Below are positions 32,591-43,424 of a stretch of 64,000 bases of DNA, piece by piece; position 1 is the stretch's first letter, and each line of letters begins with the position of its first letter. Below the pieces are notes generated by a model. The model did not search any database. It was not told the DNA's origin and worked only from the letters and a program-made list of their open reading frames with translations. Source of the DNA: Dipteris shenzhenensis (taxonomy: Eukaryota; Polypodiophyta; Polypodiopsida; Gleicheniales); the NCBI GenBank assembly GCA_047967505.1, contig CM106538.1; one strand, given 5' to 3'. Made by a program: the position numbers and the translations under genes.

Positions 32591-32917
32591 CTAAATCCTA
32601 TAGTAAATCTTTATAAAATCATTCAACAACAATTTCTTTGGCTGACCTATATGAAAGCCACTCCAGCTCTCTTTGTCATTGTTTTCCCATATTTCTTGGA
32701 TCCAGGTGTCCAACTCCAGATATGAGTCTGGCTTCGCTCTCAGGAAAAATCTCCAACCAAGACTAACTCCAGTCGGAATTGCTATTGGTTTGCTATCCTT
32801 AGTCTTTGGCTTCTCTTTGGTTGGAGTCTTCCTGGATGGAGTGTTTCTTCTTGGAGAAAGGACATCGGGCTTCTTGGAGGCAAGAGATGTGATGCCTTTG
32901 GGCTTCCTTGGAGACAT
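32591..32917 (-). CDS. Hypothetical 108-residue basic protein
   Basis: ATG-initiated. The N-terminal half is basic and rich in Ser-Pro/Thr-Pro (MSPRKPKG, SPRRNTPSRKTPTKEKP), typical of a disordered nuclear or chromatin-type tail. The C-terminal half is less biased and Trp-rich (GVSLGWRFFLRAKPDSYLEL, IQEIWENNDKESWSGFHIG) and looks folded. No family is recognised. A TTTATA lies within 25-30 bases before the ATG. It could be the first exon of a gene, because the end at 32591 has no sign of being a natural C-terminus. Better than background but unproven. Confidence 0.35.
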   Translation of the reverse strand: MSPRKPKGITSLASKKPDVLSPRRNTPSRKTPTKEKPKTKDSKPIAIPTGVSLGWRFFLRAKPDSYLELDTWIQEIWENNDKESWSGFHIGQPKKLLLNDFIKIYYRI

Positions 32918-33158
32918 GGCGGTCTTCAGCTACTATAAAGAGAGTAACATTTTAGTACTAGGACTCACACTAAGATGAAGTGGAGTAAAATAACAAAGAG
33001 AGAGAGAGCAACAACAAAAGCAAAAAGTTTGCATGTCGACAGAAGGAATGGCAAAAGACAATCGCATGTAGGTTCGAATATTGAATTATGGGAGGTAAGC
33101 ATTTAGAGAATGGAGGAAAAGCAAAGAATGAATAGAGAATGGGGGAAAAGAGAAGAAT

Positions 33159-33159
<1 letters not shown>

Positions 33160-33196
<37 letters not shown>
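33160..33196. repeat. (GA)n microsatellite
   Basis: About 18 GA units at 33161-33195. Confidence 0.9.
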
Positions 33197-33198
<2 letters not shown>

Positions 33199-34300
33199 CT
33201 CATGAGAGAGCAACCCGCATCAACGTCCTGTGAGAAAATTCGAGGTGGAAATTAGAAGTTTAAAGTTCGAAAGTGGAAGCTAGAAATCAGAAGTTCTGAA
33301 GTTTGAAAGTGGAAGTGATAGAGTGCAGGTTCAAAAGTGAAACACTTGCGAGGAGACACAGTGCATGAAAATGTGTATATGAGCATGAGAATGCATATGT
33401 GAGAATATCTTGTGCATGAGAATCTGTAATCAATAAATATATTACTGCACATCGATTCGAGAAATCTCTCCATATCACACTCTACTTAGTACTACCACAT
33501 TCTTGCCAATAGTACATACACTGTAGCATGCTTTCACCCAAGTCCATTTTTTCAAACCTTGATTAGAGATTGTGGAGGCTAGGTCTTGCTTCAATTTTCT
33601 TAAACTCTCCCTGATTGTCTTTTTTAACAATACACCCAAAAATAATAAGTAGGGAGAGTTTTTAAGGAATTGAAGAGAGACCTAGCAACCATGATCTTTG
33701 ATCAAGGTGTCTTGCAAGGATGGCCAACCCCTTTTCTTATTGTCATTCAAGCTAGATACCCCTAATAAGATAAATAAAATACCTTTCTCATTCACCACCA
33801 AGGTGTTGTCATACTATAAGTGTCTAATGTTGGTACATCCTGGGCTCAACTCTCAAAGGTGGCACCCATAGCTCAAACACACATGAGAGTTAGATAAGAG
33901 GTCTTAGGTCAAGTTTTCATAGTTCCATGACACACCAATATGTAATTTTATCTTTATTTTATCAAACACCATTTTAGAGATTCTAGTAGGAGTCAGATGC
34001 ATTACAAGATCGGTCCCCACCTATGCATGCTTTACCACCACTACCTCATGTTTGGACGAGTACCCTAGCCAAGAGCATTGTCATCTAGCGGAGCGGCATC
34101 ATCAAGTGTAGCCCATCGGGAGCACAGGCACTATGGATGGTTTTTTCAAGTTAGTTTTGTTAAGAAGCTAAACTTTTATATTGGAGTCAAAAGTTTGTCT
34201 GGTTTAATAAAATTAAAAATTTGAAACATTCGCCAGGATTTGAAAGTTTTATGCAAAAAAATTTAAAGTTTCATCAAGATTTATATTTTTCTCTTCAAAA
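33197..34300. other. AT-rich DNA, no recognised gene
   Basis: GAAGT/TTGAAAGTGGAAG-like phrases recur at 33245-33325 (imperfect repeat). The rest is unassigned. Confidence 0.3.
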
Positions 34301-34301
34301 T

Positions 34302-35110
34302 TCAAAAGAAAATATAAAAAAAAAAGCATGACATTCTACCAATATTGTGAAACGAAAAAAATGAGCTTGAAAACTTTTGCCAATATTTTATATTAATATA
34401 TAAGCATAGCTTCGGTAAAAACATCATTGGCAGGTGGGCATGAGGAATAGGGTGGATAGAAGGAGCATGACATGGAGCATCAAGATGAATAGGAAGGTGA
34501 GGGATGGGAAGAAGAGAAGGAACAGAATAAGGACCAAGAGCAGGAGAAGTAGGATGTGCAGGCCACTCAAGAATAGGATGAAGAAAAGCAACCAACATTG
34601 TATTCATTAGGCATGGCCAAAAGTAACCTGCATTAAGAATTCTCCTAGCTATGCTCGCTGAAGCAAAATGACCGAAGCATTCAGACACATTTCTAGGATT
34701 CTCCTAGTCTCCATGGGATCGACCACCTGACGGAGCACCTTATCTTTTCCAAATTTATAAAGAATGTCATCAACAATAGTATAGGGACAAGCCTTCGTTA
34801 CCAATCTCTACTTCTGTTGTGGAGTTAACCCTCAAGGAAACATGCTCTCTTCCACATATTGATGAACATCTTGCAGTTCTTGCCATCCAGTGTCTACCAA
34901 AGAAACCACCCCCCGGTCTTGTACTACAATGGCTTGAGTAGCCAACTCATCTGCTCTTTGATTTTATTTTTTGCTTATATGAACAAACTTATAAAAATCA
35001 AATTGACTACATAGTGCCATAGCCTTTTGATTAAACTCCTTCATATCTCTTGATCTAGGAAGAATTTGAGGGTGCTCCAAAAAGGAAAGTCGCTCGTTTT
35101 TTCATGCTCT
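34302..35110 (-). pseudogene. Ty3/gypsy relic (minus): RNase H end and integrase zinc finger
   Basis: On the minus strand from about 35050: MKEFNQKAMALCSQFDFYKF, then NQRADELATQAI (about 34960), the C-terminal RNase H motif in which Ala-Asp-Glu-Leu carries the last catalytic Asp. Then come ACPYTIVDDILYKFGKDKVL (about 34800-34740) and GHFASASIARRILNAGYFWP (about 34680-34620). The last is the start of the integrase zinc-binding domain (H-x-H/C-C type). Stops lie between them. After that the frame becomes Pro-rich and loses similarity, so the core of integrase is missing. Confidence 0.7.
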
Positions 35111-35156
35111 ACATGCTCGTTACATCACGTGCACATTTCGGCATAAGTGACACTCA

Positions 35157-35776
35157 CATTTGAGCCTCACCAACAAAACCACTTCCTTCACGCACATTTG
35201 CCTCTACATCGATGCATCTGACCCAGCACTTAAAAAGAACAAAAGAAAAGGAATTATTTGGTGTTCTTTCATTGATCGACGGTTCGTTTAGATCTAGATC
35301 AGAGTAGACTAGATCGCCATAGAGGGGACTCTTTGAATTCCCCAAGTTGCCAATCTAAGCCATGCCCAAAATTCCCGATTAGTACCTACTCGGAGTCAGT
35401 CCATACGCTCACATCTGATTTCACATCATTGCATTACCTGAAAACTTACGTTCATCAGTTCAGTGAGCAAACTTCAGAGTTCAGAGGCATTGCAGATTGA
35501 TTCAGTGGGCAGATAGCATTTGATTTCACACACACATGCCACCATTGTAAAGCCTATTCGGCTATCCCATGGCATCATGCACATCATTTTCAGCGTTGTA
35601 AAGCCTTTTGGCTATTCCTGGCATCATTGCCACAATCCTTATAACACAGATCAGATTTTATATACTGCAGTTCTATCTTCACCGACAGTTCAGAGATTTC
35701 ACTTGGCATATTCAATGTATTTGCAGTTGATTCATACAGAGATCTTCACGACACTTTTGAGTACATTTCTTGCACC
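35157..35776 (+). promoter_or_regulatory. 5' leader of the copia element, shared with the element at 62.4 kb
   Basis: Sequence from CCTCACC..AAAACCACTTCC through GCACTTAAAAAGAACAAAAG, AAGTTGCCAATCTAAGCC and GTCAGTCC..ACGCTCACAT has a parallel, in the same order, at 62393-62640. It also contains two TTGTAAAGCC-loop-GGCTAT mini-hairpins (35544-35567 and 35595-35618). It stands where the 5' LTR and untranslated leader of the copia element should be. No TG...CA LTR ends or primer-binding site can be identified. Confidence 0.5.
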
Positions 35777-36970
35777 ATGTCGATTAGCAACCTCAATCTG
35801 GAGACATCTGCTAAGTTAGACAACTCCAATTACGGTACATGGAAATACCAAATGGAAACCATTCTTGTGCTTCAAGACAAATGGGATACGTCGATGGGTC
35901 TACACCTAGACCATTGGACAATCTAGCCACCAGTAGCTCTACTCCATCTGTTGTCACAGCACCAGCAACGGAATCTACAACGGGATCTACATCTACACAA
36001 ACAATTTCCACACCAGTAGCAGATCCTGCCATTGCCTGAGCTCAAGTAGAATGGGATAAGAAAGACAAGTATGCCTATCACCTAATCAAGCAGAATGTGC
36101 AAGATGTCATGCTAGGACAACTCAACACAGTCAAGACATCAAAAGAAGCATGGGATATGTTCGCCGCTCTCTACGAGTCCAAGAACACATCCAGGATTCT
36201 CACCCTGAGAAACCAGATCAACCAGAGTTTTCGCAACAGCAATGAAACCGGTCATGCCTATGTACTCTGCATTAAAGACTACAACAATCAACTTGCAGCA
36301 GCAGGAGAGACTATGAACCCCGCAAAAATGGTTCAAGTAATCCTAAATGGACTAGGAGAAGGATATGAGAATCTAGTCCAGAGTATTGCCATCCAACGGT
36401 AAATTCCGACACTGGAAGAACTTCAATCAGTCCTGTTTGGTGAAGAACTCAGGACTCAGGCCACTCAAGCACGTAAAGGTCATTCTAATGATCAAGCATT
36501 CACAGCTTCAGATAGAAGTAGAGGAAAAGGCAAAAACAGAGGTAGATCATATCAGAAAAGTGGTCATCATCAACAAAATCAAAGTCAGAATCAGCATCAG
36601 CATCAGCATCATCCTCAGCAACATCAAAATCCGCAAAGAGGAAATCATTCCAATCGAGGAAGATTCCAAGGATGAGGGAATGCATCCACCAATGTGTCAA
36701 ACATTCAGTGCAACTACTGTCACAAGTTTGGACACTATGAAAGAGATTGCCGCAAGAAGCAGTACGACCAAGGCGGTCAATCCAGCAGTAATCGAGGGAA
36801 TTCCTAAGGAAGAGGAAATCATCGTGGTGGACATTCTAGTCGCAGTCATTTTGCAAATGAACATGGAAATATGTTTCTTGCAAGTGAGGAATTGCATCAG
36901 ACTGATACAATGCACCTAGACAGTGATTTCAATCCCAAAGAGGATTACAATTATCAAGTCGACCAAGTGG
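35777..36970 (+). pseudogene. Copia gag (UBN2 type) with zinc knuckle
   Basis: The start MSISNLNLETSAKLDNSNYG then TWKYQMETIL at 35777 has the LDNSNY..W...M pattern of copia gag N-termini. A frameshift near 35890 moves it into the frame with STPRPLDNLATSSS. After TGA (36037) the UBN2 core follows: TSKEAWDMFAALYESKNTSR and LRNQINQSFRNS (36130-36240), then LNGLGEGYENLVQSI. A His/Gln-rich linker leads to the CCHC zinc knuckle CNYCHKFGHYERDC (36709-36750), which binds RNA. Further stops are at 36401 and 36676. It would form the virus-like particle shell. Confidence 0.8.
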
Positions 36971-37521
36971 AATAGGATCCTTAGTACATCGACAGTGGTG
37001 CATCACCTCATATGACAAATCATCAGGAATGGTTCACAGAAATGAAGCCATTAGAAGGACATAAAAATGTCATCTACACAGCAGACAATACACCGAATCC
37101 ACTTCAAGGGACAGGTGCTATCCCTATGAACAATTTCACTAATACAAAAGGATTAGTCAAAGATGTGCTCTATGTTCCGAAGCTCAACAAGAACCTTTTT
37201 TCAGTAGGTCAAATGACAGAACACAACTACAAAGTCATCTTCGACGGTGATGAATGCACTATCAGAGACAAATCCAAAAGATGTCAGCTAGTAGCAAAAG
37301 GTGTCAAGGAAGGACGCTTATACACAATGCTAGCTACAGTACCAGATAAGCATGCCATGTCAGCTCAAATGCAACAGATGCCACTATCTGCAAAATGGCA
37401 CAAGAGATATGGTCATGTCAACTTCAACTACTTGTTAGATCTTAGGAATCAGAATATGGCAATTGGGATTGTGAAGCTACAGTTTCTTGGAAAAGTTTGT
37501 GAAGCATGCTACTTTGGTTAA
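36971..37521 (+). pseudogene. Copia protease and GAG-pre-integrase
   Basis: The protease active site YIDSGASPHMTNHQEWF has its Asp codon at 36991. Two TAG codons (36973 and 36982) precede it at positions fitting CAG. The body continues open to 37521 with VLYVPKLNKNLFSVGQMT and the GAG-pre-integrase motif WHKRYGHVNFNYLLDL (37393-37443). It ends at CEACYFG, the end of the zinc-binding H-H-C-C module of integrase (HxxxH upstream, CxxC here). Confidence 0.85.
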
Positions 37522-38040
37522 CAAAAGCGAACCAACTTTGTCAGAAGTACCTCCCATGCACAAGGTATTTTTTATTTGATACATACAGATGTATGGGGTT
37601 ATGCCTAGACCCATAGCATCAATGGTTCACTTTATTACTTGACCTTCATCGACGACTATAGTAGATATTGTTGGGTCTACTTTCTGAAAGAGAAATCTGA
37701 AGTGTTTTCTAGATTTCAAGAATTCAAAGCCATGGTAGAAAACCAGACAGGCAGAAAGATCAAGGTCAGAGATTAGATAGAGGAGGTGAATACATGTCTT
37801 CAGTATTCATGAATTTTTGCAAAAATCACGGCATACGAAGACGATTCACATGTGCAGATACTCCTTAGCAGAATGCAATGGCTGAAATGAAGAATGGGAC
37901 TTTAGCAGACAGTGCTAGAGCAATGCTTAGTGAAAAGCATCTTCCAAATCAGTATTGGGTAGAAGCAATAGCTATAGCAAACTATTTGCTTAATTGGCTT
38001 CACAGTCATCAGAATAGAAAACCTCACCTACACAGGAGAT
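37522..38040 (+). pseudogene. Copia integrase core
   Basis: LIHTDVWGY carries the first catalytic Asp (codon 37588). [20 protein letters not shown] follows in the same frame. The second Asp lies in LDRGGEY (codon 37776), reached only after a frameshift near 37770. The Glu lies in NAMAEMKN (codon 37884). A TAG at 37866 replaces a Gln codon just before it. The C-terminal part is lost or scrambled after YWVEAIAIANYLLNWL. Confidence 0.75.
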
Positions 38041-38095
38041 AGAAGCATCGACTTCACAGTCATCTACAGAACAGGTTGATGAAGAAGAGCAAGAA

Positions 38096-39210
38096 TTGCC
38101 AGCAACACCCCAAGCAGAGCCACAGCAGCTCAGACATTCTACTAGGGAAAGCAAACCACCAGTCAGATTGACATATGCTCAGAAAGGCAAAGCAATTCAG
38201 GTGGAAACCATCAACTATGCTCTTATGACTACCATCATGGCTACAGAAGAGCCAGTGTACTTCGAAGATGCAGTAGACAAGTCAGAATGGCAAACTACTA
38301 TGAATGAAGAAATGGATGCTTTGTATAAAAATAACACTTGGGAATTATGCGACCTTCCACCAGGAAAGAAGGCCATAGCAAACAAATGGGTATACAAAGT
38401 GAAGTACAATCCAGATGGCAGTATTCAGAGATATAAAGCCAGATTAGTTGCAAAAGGATTTGCACAACAATATGGTCAGGACTATCATGAGACTTATGCT
38501 CCAGTAGCAAAGATGGATTCCATACGATTCTTGATATCACTAGCGACACTCAGTAAATGGAATGTGTATCAGCTCGATGTCAAGAATGCATTTCTCAATG
38601 GTTATCTAGACGAGGAAGTCTACATGCAACAACCAGCAGGTTATGTTGAACTAGGAAAGGAGAAAAAGGTTTGAAGAAAAGTCTCTACGGCTTAAAGCAA
38701 GCACCCAAAAGTTGGTACAACAAAATTGACAAGTATTTTGCTGATTTGGGATACATGAAGTCCAATGCATATCATACTCTCTACTACAAAGTTCAAGGGG
38801 AAGACATTACTATTGCACTTTTGTACGTAGATGATCTGATTGTGACTGGAAGCAAGGATAGCTGCATCAGAAAACTAAAACAAGACTTATCTACAGAGTT
38901 CGACATGAAAGATCTTGGACTTATGCACTATTGTCTTGGAATTGAGTTCTGGAGAGATTCAGATAGCACATTCATGAGTCAGCTCAAGTATGTTGACAGT
39001 CTCCTGAGGAAGTTTCATATGGCAGATTGCAAGATTGTAGCCACTCCCATGGAACAGAGTTTGAAACTTACTAAAGATTCAGAAAAGCCTACAGTCAATG
39101 ACAGATACTACAGGCAACTCATCGGATCTCTTATATGTCTGACAATCACACTGCCAAATATTTGTTATGCAGTAAGCTCACTAGCACAGTTTATGGCAAA
39201 TCCAAAATAG
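38096..39210 (+). pseudogene. Copia reverse transcriptase
   Basis: Well preserved. DKSEWQTTMNEEMDALYKNN and then TWELCDLPPGKKAIANKWVY lead into RYKARLVAKGFAQQYGQDY, then YAPVAKMDSIRFLISLA and NVYQLDVKNAFLNGYLDEEV (which contains the first catalytic Asp). After a frameshift near 38670 come KKSLYGLKQAPKSWYNKID and the catalytic YVDDLIVTG (38824-38850). The frame continues to the TAG at 39208 in the ANPK-S position. The enzyme would copy element RNA to DNA. Confidence 0.9.
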
Positions 39211-39793
39211 TCTCACTGGAATGCAGCCAAAAGAGTCTTGAGATACATCAGAGGTACAAGACAGTTTGGGATAGAATATAGAGGAAGTCATCCACAGTTG
39301 CATGGATATTGTGACAGTGACTATGCCGGAGATCATGAGACCAGGAGATCGACACAGGGATATGCATTTTTCCTTGGTCAAGGTGCTACATCATGGTTGT
39401 CAAACAAACAACCAATTGTTTCTTTGTCTTCGATTGAAGCTGAATATAGGGCATTCACTACAGGTGCATGTGAGGCTATATGGCTCAGAAGACTATTATC
39501 AGAAACAAATTACTTTGATGAGTCAAAGCCAACAACAATATACTGTGATAATTAATTGGCTCAAGCATTGGCCAAAAATCACGGTATATCACTCCAGGAC
39601 AAAGCACATTGATGTCAGAGAGCACTTCATCAGAGAAAGAGTGTTACTTGGTGACATCACACTGCAGCATTGTGATAGCAAAGAAAATGTTGCAGACATC
39701 TTTACCAAACCACTCTGTAAAGAGCTATTCGAGAAACACCGACTAGCTCTTGGTTTGACGCAGAGGAAGGACATTCCCATTAAAGGGGTGTGA
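39211..39793 (+). pseudogene. Copia RNase H
   Basis: HWNAAKRVLRYIRGTRQFGI, then GYCDSDYAGDHETRRSTQGY (catalytic Asp), VSLSSIEAEYRAFTTGACEA (catalytic Glu), and a conserved YCDN cut by TAA at 39553, with a frameshift shortly after. The C-terminal end is in another frame: HIDVREHFIRERV, then the run NVADIFTKPLCKELFEKHR, closing at TGA 39791-39793. Confidence 0.85.
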
Positions 39794-39870
39794 TGGAATG
39801 TAATGCTCAGTCCTTCTTCGATTCCCCAGAATCATCATCTTGAGGGAAGGCCTACTTCATGATGTTGATC

Positions 39871-39881
39871 TTGAGGGAAGG
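39871..39881 (+). other. Polypurine tract
   Basis: TTGAGGGAAGG directly precedes the LTR start TGTTGAGAG, in the manner of plant copia elements. A second copy of ATCTTGAGGGAAGG lies at 39837-39850. Confidence 0.6.
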
Positions 39882-40091
39882 TGTTGAGAGTTCACGCTCA
39901 ACATCATGTGATCATGTGTGCATAGCACCATCACGTGATCATATGTGCATAGCACTAACCTTATAGAGTGCTATAAAGGAAAGGGTTAGATCCCCTAACC
40001 CTAACCCTAAAAGGGTTTGTATATATTCTATTTTTTCAACTAAATCTAGTGTACAGTTAGTCATTTGTGGGTGCTCACGTCAACTACAACA
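39882..40091 (+). repeat. Copia 3' LTR (about 210 bp)
   Basis: Starts TGTTGAGAG and ends CTACAACA, giving TGTTG/CAACA inverted ends. It contains two copies of a CATCA(T/C)GTGATCAT.TGTGCATAGCAC phrase, a TATAAAGG (39970) and a short CCCTAAC telomere-like run with an adjoining AAAGGGTT arm (39984-40018). Boundaries are inferred from end structure, because no partner LTR is present. Confidence 0.6.
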
Positions 40092-40260
40092 TTAGCATGA
40101 TCTATTGTAGCTTGCTTCATCCTTGCTTTTTATCGATGCTTTCTTTTCTTTGTAGTCTCTGCTTTGACATCCTCTAGTACCAAAAAAAAATACGTTAGAT
40201 GCACCTACAAAAAAGAAACATAAAAGATCACTACGTGCCACCTTCATAGTGTCATTCTGA
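40092..40260. other. Spacer
   Basis: No feature recognised. Confidence 0.3.
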
Positions 40261-40261
40261 A

Positions 40262-40653
40262 ATATCAATCAAGAACCAAAAAGCCAATGTATTTCTTGTA
40301 GCACAAGCACCTACCATTTCACTGACTAAGAATGAAGTAAGAGAAACACAAATCTTGTAAGATAGGACAGTGTAGAGTGGCACACACACACACACACAAC
40401 TTGCAACGGGCGGTCTCAAAACAGTCTCAAAGCAACAATACATTTCTTACAGTACAAGCATCTCTACCATTTCTTTGAGAGAGAAAGAAGTATGAGAAAC
40501 ATAGAGCTTGTAAGATCACACACATACACACACACACAGATTGTAGCCGGCGGTCTCAAAATAGTCTCAAAGCAACAATACATTTCTTACAGTACAAGCA
40601 TCTACCATTTCTTTGAGAGAGAAAGAAGTATGAGAAACATAGAGCTTGTAAGA

Positions 40654-40689
<36 letters not shown>

Positions 40690-40935
40690 CTTGCAACGAT
40701 CTCAAAGGTAGTCTCAAAGCAGCCAATGCATTTCTTGCAACACAAGCAATTACCATTTCGCTGATGAAGAAAGAAGTACAAGAAACACAGATCTTGTAAG
40801 ATACCACACACACACACAGCTTGTAGCAGTCTCAAAGCATTTCACTTATAGAGAAGTACGAGAAACACAGAGCCTATAAGATAAGATAGCACATGCATGC
40901 ACACACACACACACACACACAGAGCTTGCAACAGA
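40262..40935. repeat. Minisatellite of about five units, each holding a CA microsatellite
   Basis: The unit, about 120-150 bp, has the order AATACATTTCTTACAGTACA (or similar), AAGCAT..ACCATTTC, GAGAAAGAAGTATGAGAAAC, AGAGCTTGTAAGAT, (CA)n, then AGCTTG.A.C..GGTCTCAAA. Copies start near 40285, 40438, 40573, 40725 and (partial) 40838. The CA tract differs in length in each unit, so the microsatellite spread with the larger unit. Confidence 0.85.
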
Positions 40936-41085
40936 GGAAGTGACACAACTGTAGAGAAAGCACGAAGGTTGGAGGTGAGGAGAGATAATAGTACAGCCAG
41001 CGGAGACACTACCGAGGGAGAGAGAGAGCAGCCAAAGAGAGTGGTTGATGGAGATGAGGTAGCTACAAGGTTGTTATGAGCCTAG
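40936..41085. other. Spacer before fold-back element
   Basis: No gene recognised. Confidence 0.3.
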
Positions 41086-41886
41086 ACGTGGGACACATTG
41101 GGAAAAAAGGGAGCTCATTTTGGGGCCCTGAGAGAAATTCACAATTTCTTCATTTTTATTTCCTCTAAAACACCAAAATACGACATAACTCCTTCGACGC
41201 ACGATGCAAAATTTGGTACTTCTGACATCACCGGCACATCCGGAGCGGGCCAAAACCCCTAGAACAACTTTTGAAACACTCAAGGGTGCTCATTTTCAGT
41301 GTTTTAAATGTCGTTCCAGGGGTTTTGGCTCGTCCAGAAAAGGCCACAAAGACCCTGCAAAGTTTTTACGGGGCCTTTTTAGCCTTTTTCAGGCCTCCAG
41401 GTGCCCGTTTTCAGAGTTTCAAATGTTGTTCTGAGGGTTTTGGCCCATGCCAGTAATGTCCAGAGCGGGCCAAAACCCCTAGAACGACTGTTAAAACACT
41501 GAAAACGGGCCTCCGGATGCTCATTTTCAGTGTTTCAAATGTCGTTCCGGGGGTTTTGGCTCGTCCAGAAAAAGGCCAAAAAGGCCCTGCAAAGTTTTTA
41601 CGGGGCCTTTTTAGCCTTTTTCAGGCCTCCAAGTGCCCGTTTTCAAATGTTGTTCTGAGGGTTTCTGCCCACGTCGATGATGTTAAAAGTACCGAATTCT
41701 GCACCGTGCGTCAGATATAATAAAGTAGCTCAAGTATCCTCGTTGAATGCAAACTTGACATAATTTCTTTTTTCTTCCTTTTTTGTGTTATGTTGGCCCT
41801 CCTTTGATTAGTGGACGGCTATTTTCCTTCCAGGCTAAAAGGCCCCAAAATGAGTTTCCTTTTATCCTAATGTGGGATGTTGCACA
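41086..41886. mobile_element. Fold-back/MITE-like element with long imperfect inverted repeats
   Basis: The left arm (from about 41092) and the reverse complement of the right arm (from about 41881) share, in order: CATT.GGA.AAAAGG.A.CTCA, then TTTTGGGGCC; CGCACG.TGCA.AATT.GGTA then CTT.T.ACATCA; and GGGC..AAACCC..AGAACAAC. The core holds a direct repeat of about 220-230 bp (starting 41243 and 41463) containing GGGGTTTTGGCTCGTCCAGA and TTTTTACGGGGCCTTTTTAG. There is no coding capacity. No target-site duplication could be fixed. Confidence 0.65.
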
Positions 41887-43424
41887 TCCTTGATTTTTTA
41901 CCAATTGACCACTTGCAAGTCTACATGCGCATGCTGCTTCTACAAGCACTCAAAAAGCATTGTCCATGGACACGGCTTTTTAGTCTAACCAATGGTGCTT
42001 CCACCTAGAACCCCAATCATGCAATACCTTGGCACTTTTCAACCAAGGTCTACCCACGGAATTGGATAGGCATTCATCTCCAACATCCAAGAGCATACCT
42101 TTTGGCTCGACCGATCCACTGATCTGCCATGCATGCATGGAAGGGAGAAGGTTTTAAATTTTTGAGCTAGTTGCTTGGCCACATCTTCCGAGATGATATG
42201 GACTCCCAAGCCACCATCCTCTGCTTTGTGATTTTGATAGCACTGAATGGAACGTCTAGTGTGTCAATGACCGGAATGATATCAAGAGAATCGACAACCA
42301 GGGGTGGTTTCTCGCGGCATGGAGCTGTTGCAAAAAGAATTCGCAAAAGTACGGGGCAAGCTAAAATAATTCAGCCATCTTAAGACCAATCATCATGTTG
42401 TGGAAGGTTTCCCATGCTTAATCATCTCCAAACTTGAATACTCCGTGGCATTTGGCTCGGTCCGGGACTTGGATATGCAGGGAACTCCTAGGGAGTTAAA
42501 GTGCATATATTCGATAAATTTTCATACGTCTACATGCCCGTACAGCTCTGGATGACTGCTCATGATTTTCCTCTGTGCTTAAAGGGCGCCTCTCTGCCCT
42601 TCCTGGGTGTTTCCCCATTCACGCTTACCCAAACCCTTCTCCATATGCTCATCGCTAGGGATGCTTTGGTTGCATAAAAAGGGAGTATTTGCTTGCACAA
42701 ATATATGCTATAGCCTACAAAATAAGAAAAAAGATGGAAATTTCATTAATAATTTTCCATTTGCCATTGCCATAAGATATATTTTCTCTTTGAAAAAAAC
42801 AATACCACTTTCATAATATATTCAAGCCACTGCCAACATGAGCACATCTTGTTCTTAAATCTCTCCCTCTTTAACCCCTCCTAATGCATTCCCACCAATG
42901 ATCAACCATGCAGATACATATGAAAACTAATTCCAAATGTCTACTTAGAATACATTGCATATACAACCAGCACGTACATGGAGAACATATATTGAATGAT
43001 CAATGGACATACACAAAAGAATCCATATATTCAAAATAAATATTTGGTGCAAGCGCAATAGTTTGAAAGTATAATCATCATCGATCAAAATTGTAATTTG
43101 CAGAAATCTCTAAACTTTTGAGCTCTGCTGATTTATAAAAACTGCAGACTTTGAAATCTAAAAGTACAGCTTCAGAAATGACTCCAGCTTGTGTTTGCGG
43201 CTGATCCACCATCTTATAAAAGTAACTGACTATTACAAAAATTATAATCCAAATCATGTTCATCGTCCTCATCTGAGGACACCCCTGTTTCCATCGTTCT
43301 AGATGAAACATCCTGAATAAGAGGGACAGCAGCCACTGTAAATGAATGTCATAAATAGTCCCTCCAAGTACACTTTCCGTCCTTAAAAGACATGAAATTG
43401 GATTGCATCTCTGACAAGATTAGT
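41887..43424. other. Intergenic, no gene recognised
   Basis: Short frames only. The right part (43080-43424) lies downstream of the PPR gene and probably includes its 3' UTR. Confidence 0.35.

Larger units (their letters stand above)
35777..40091 (+). mobile_element. Ty1/copia retrotransposon, complete domain set but degenerate
   Basis: Order gag, zinc knuckle, protease, integrase, RT, RNase H, polypurine tract, 3' LTR, which is the copia order (integrase before RT). At least nine stops and several frameshifts make it inactive. No 5' LTR matching the 3' LTR was found upstream, so the 5' end was lost or replaced. The parts are listed separately. Confidence 0.85.

Noticed and set aside
39990-40010. 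True telomeric sequence or interstitial telomere
   Set aside because: Only about three CCCTAAC units with non-telomeric flanks. It lies inside the copia LTR.
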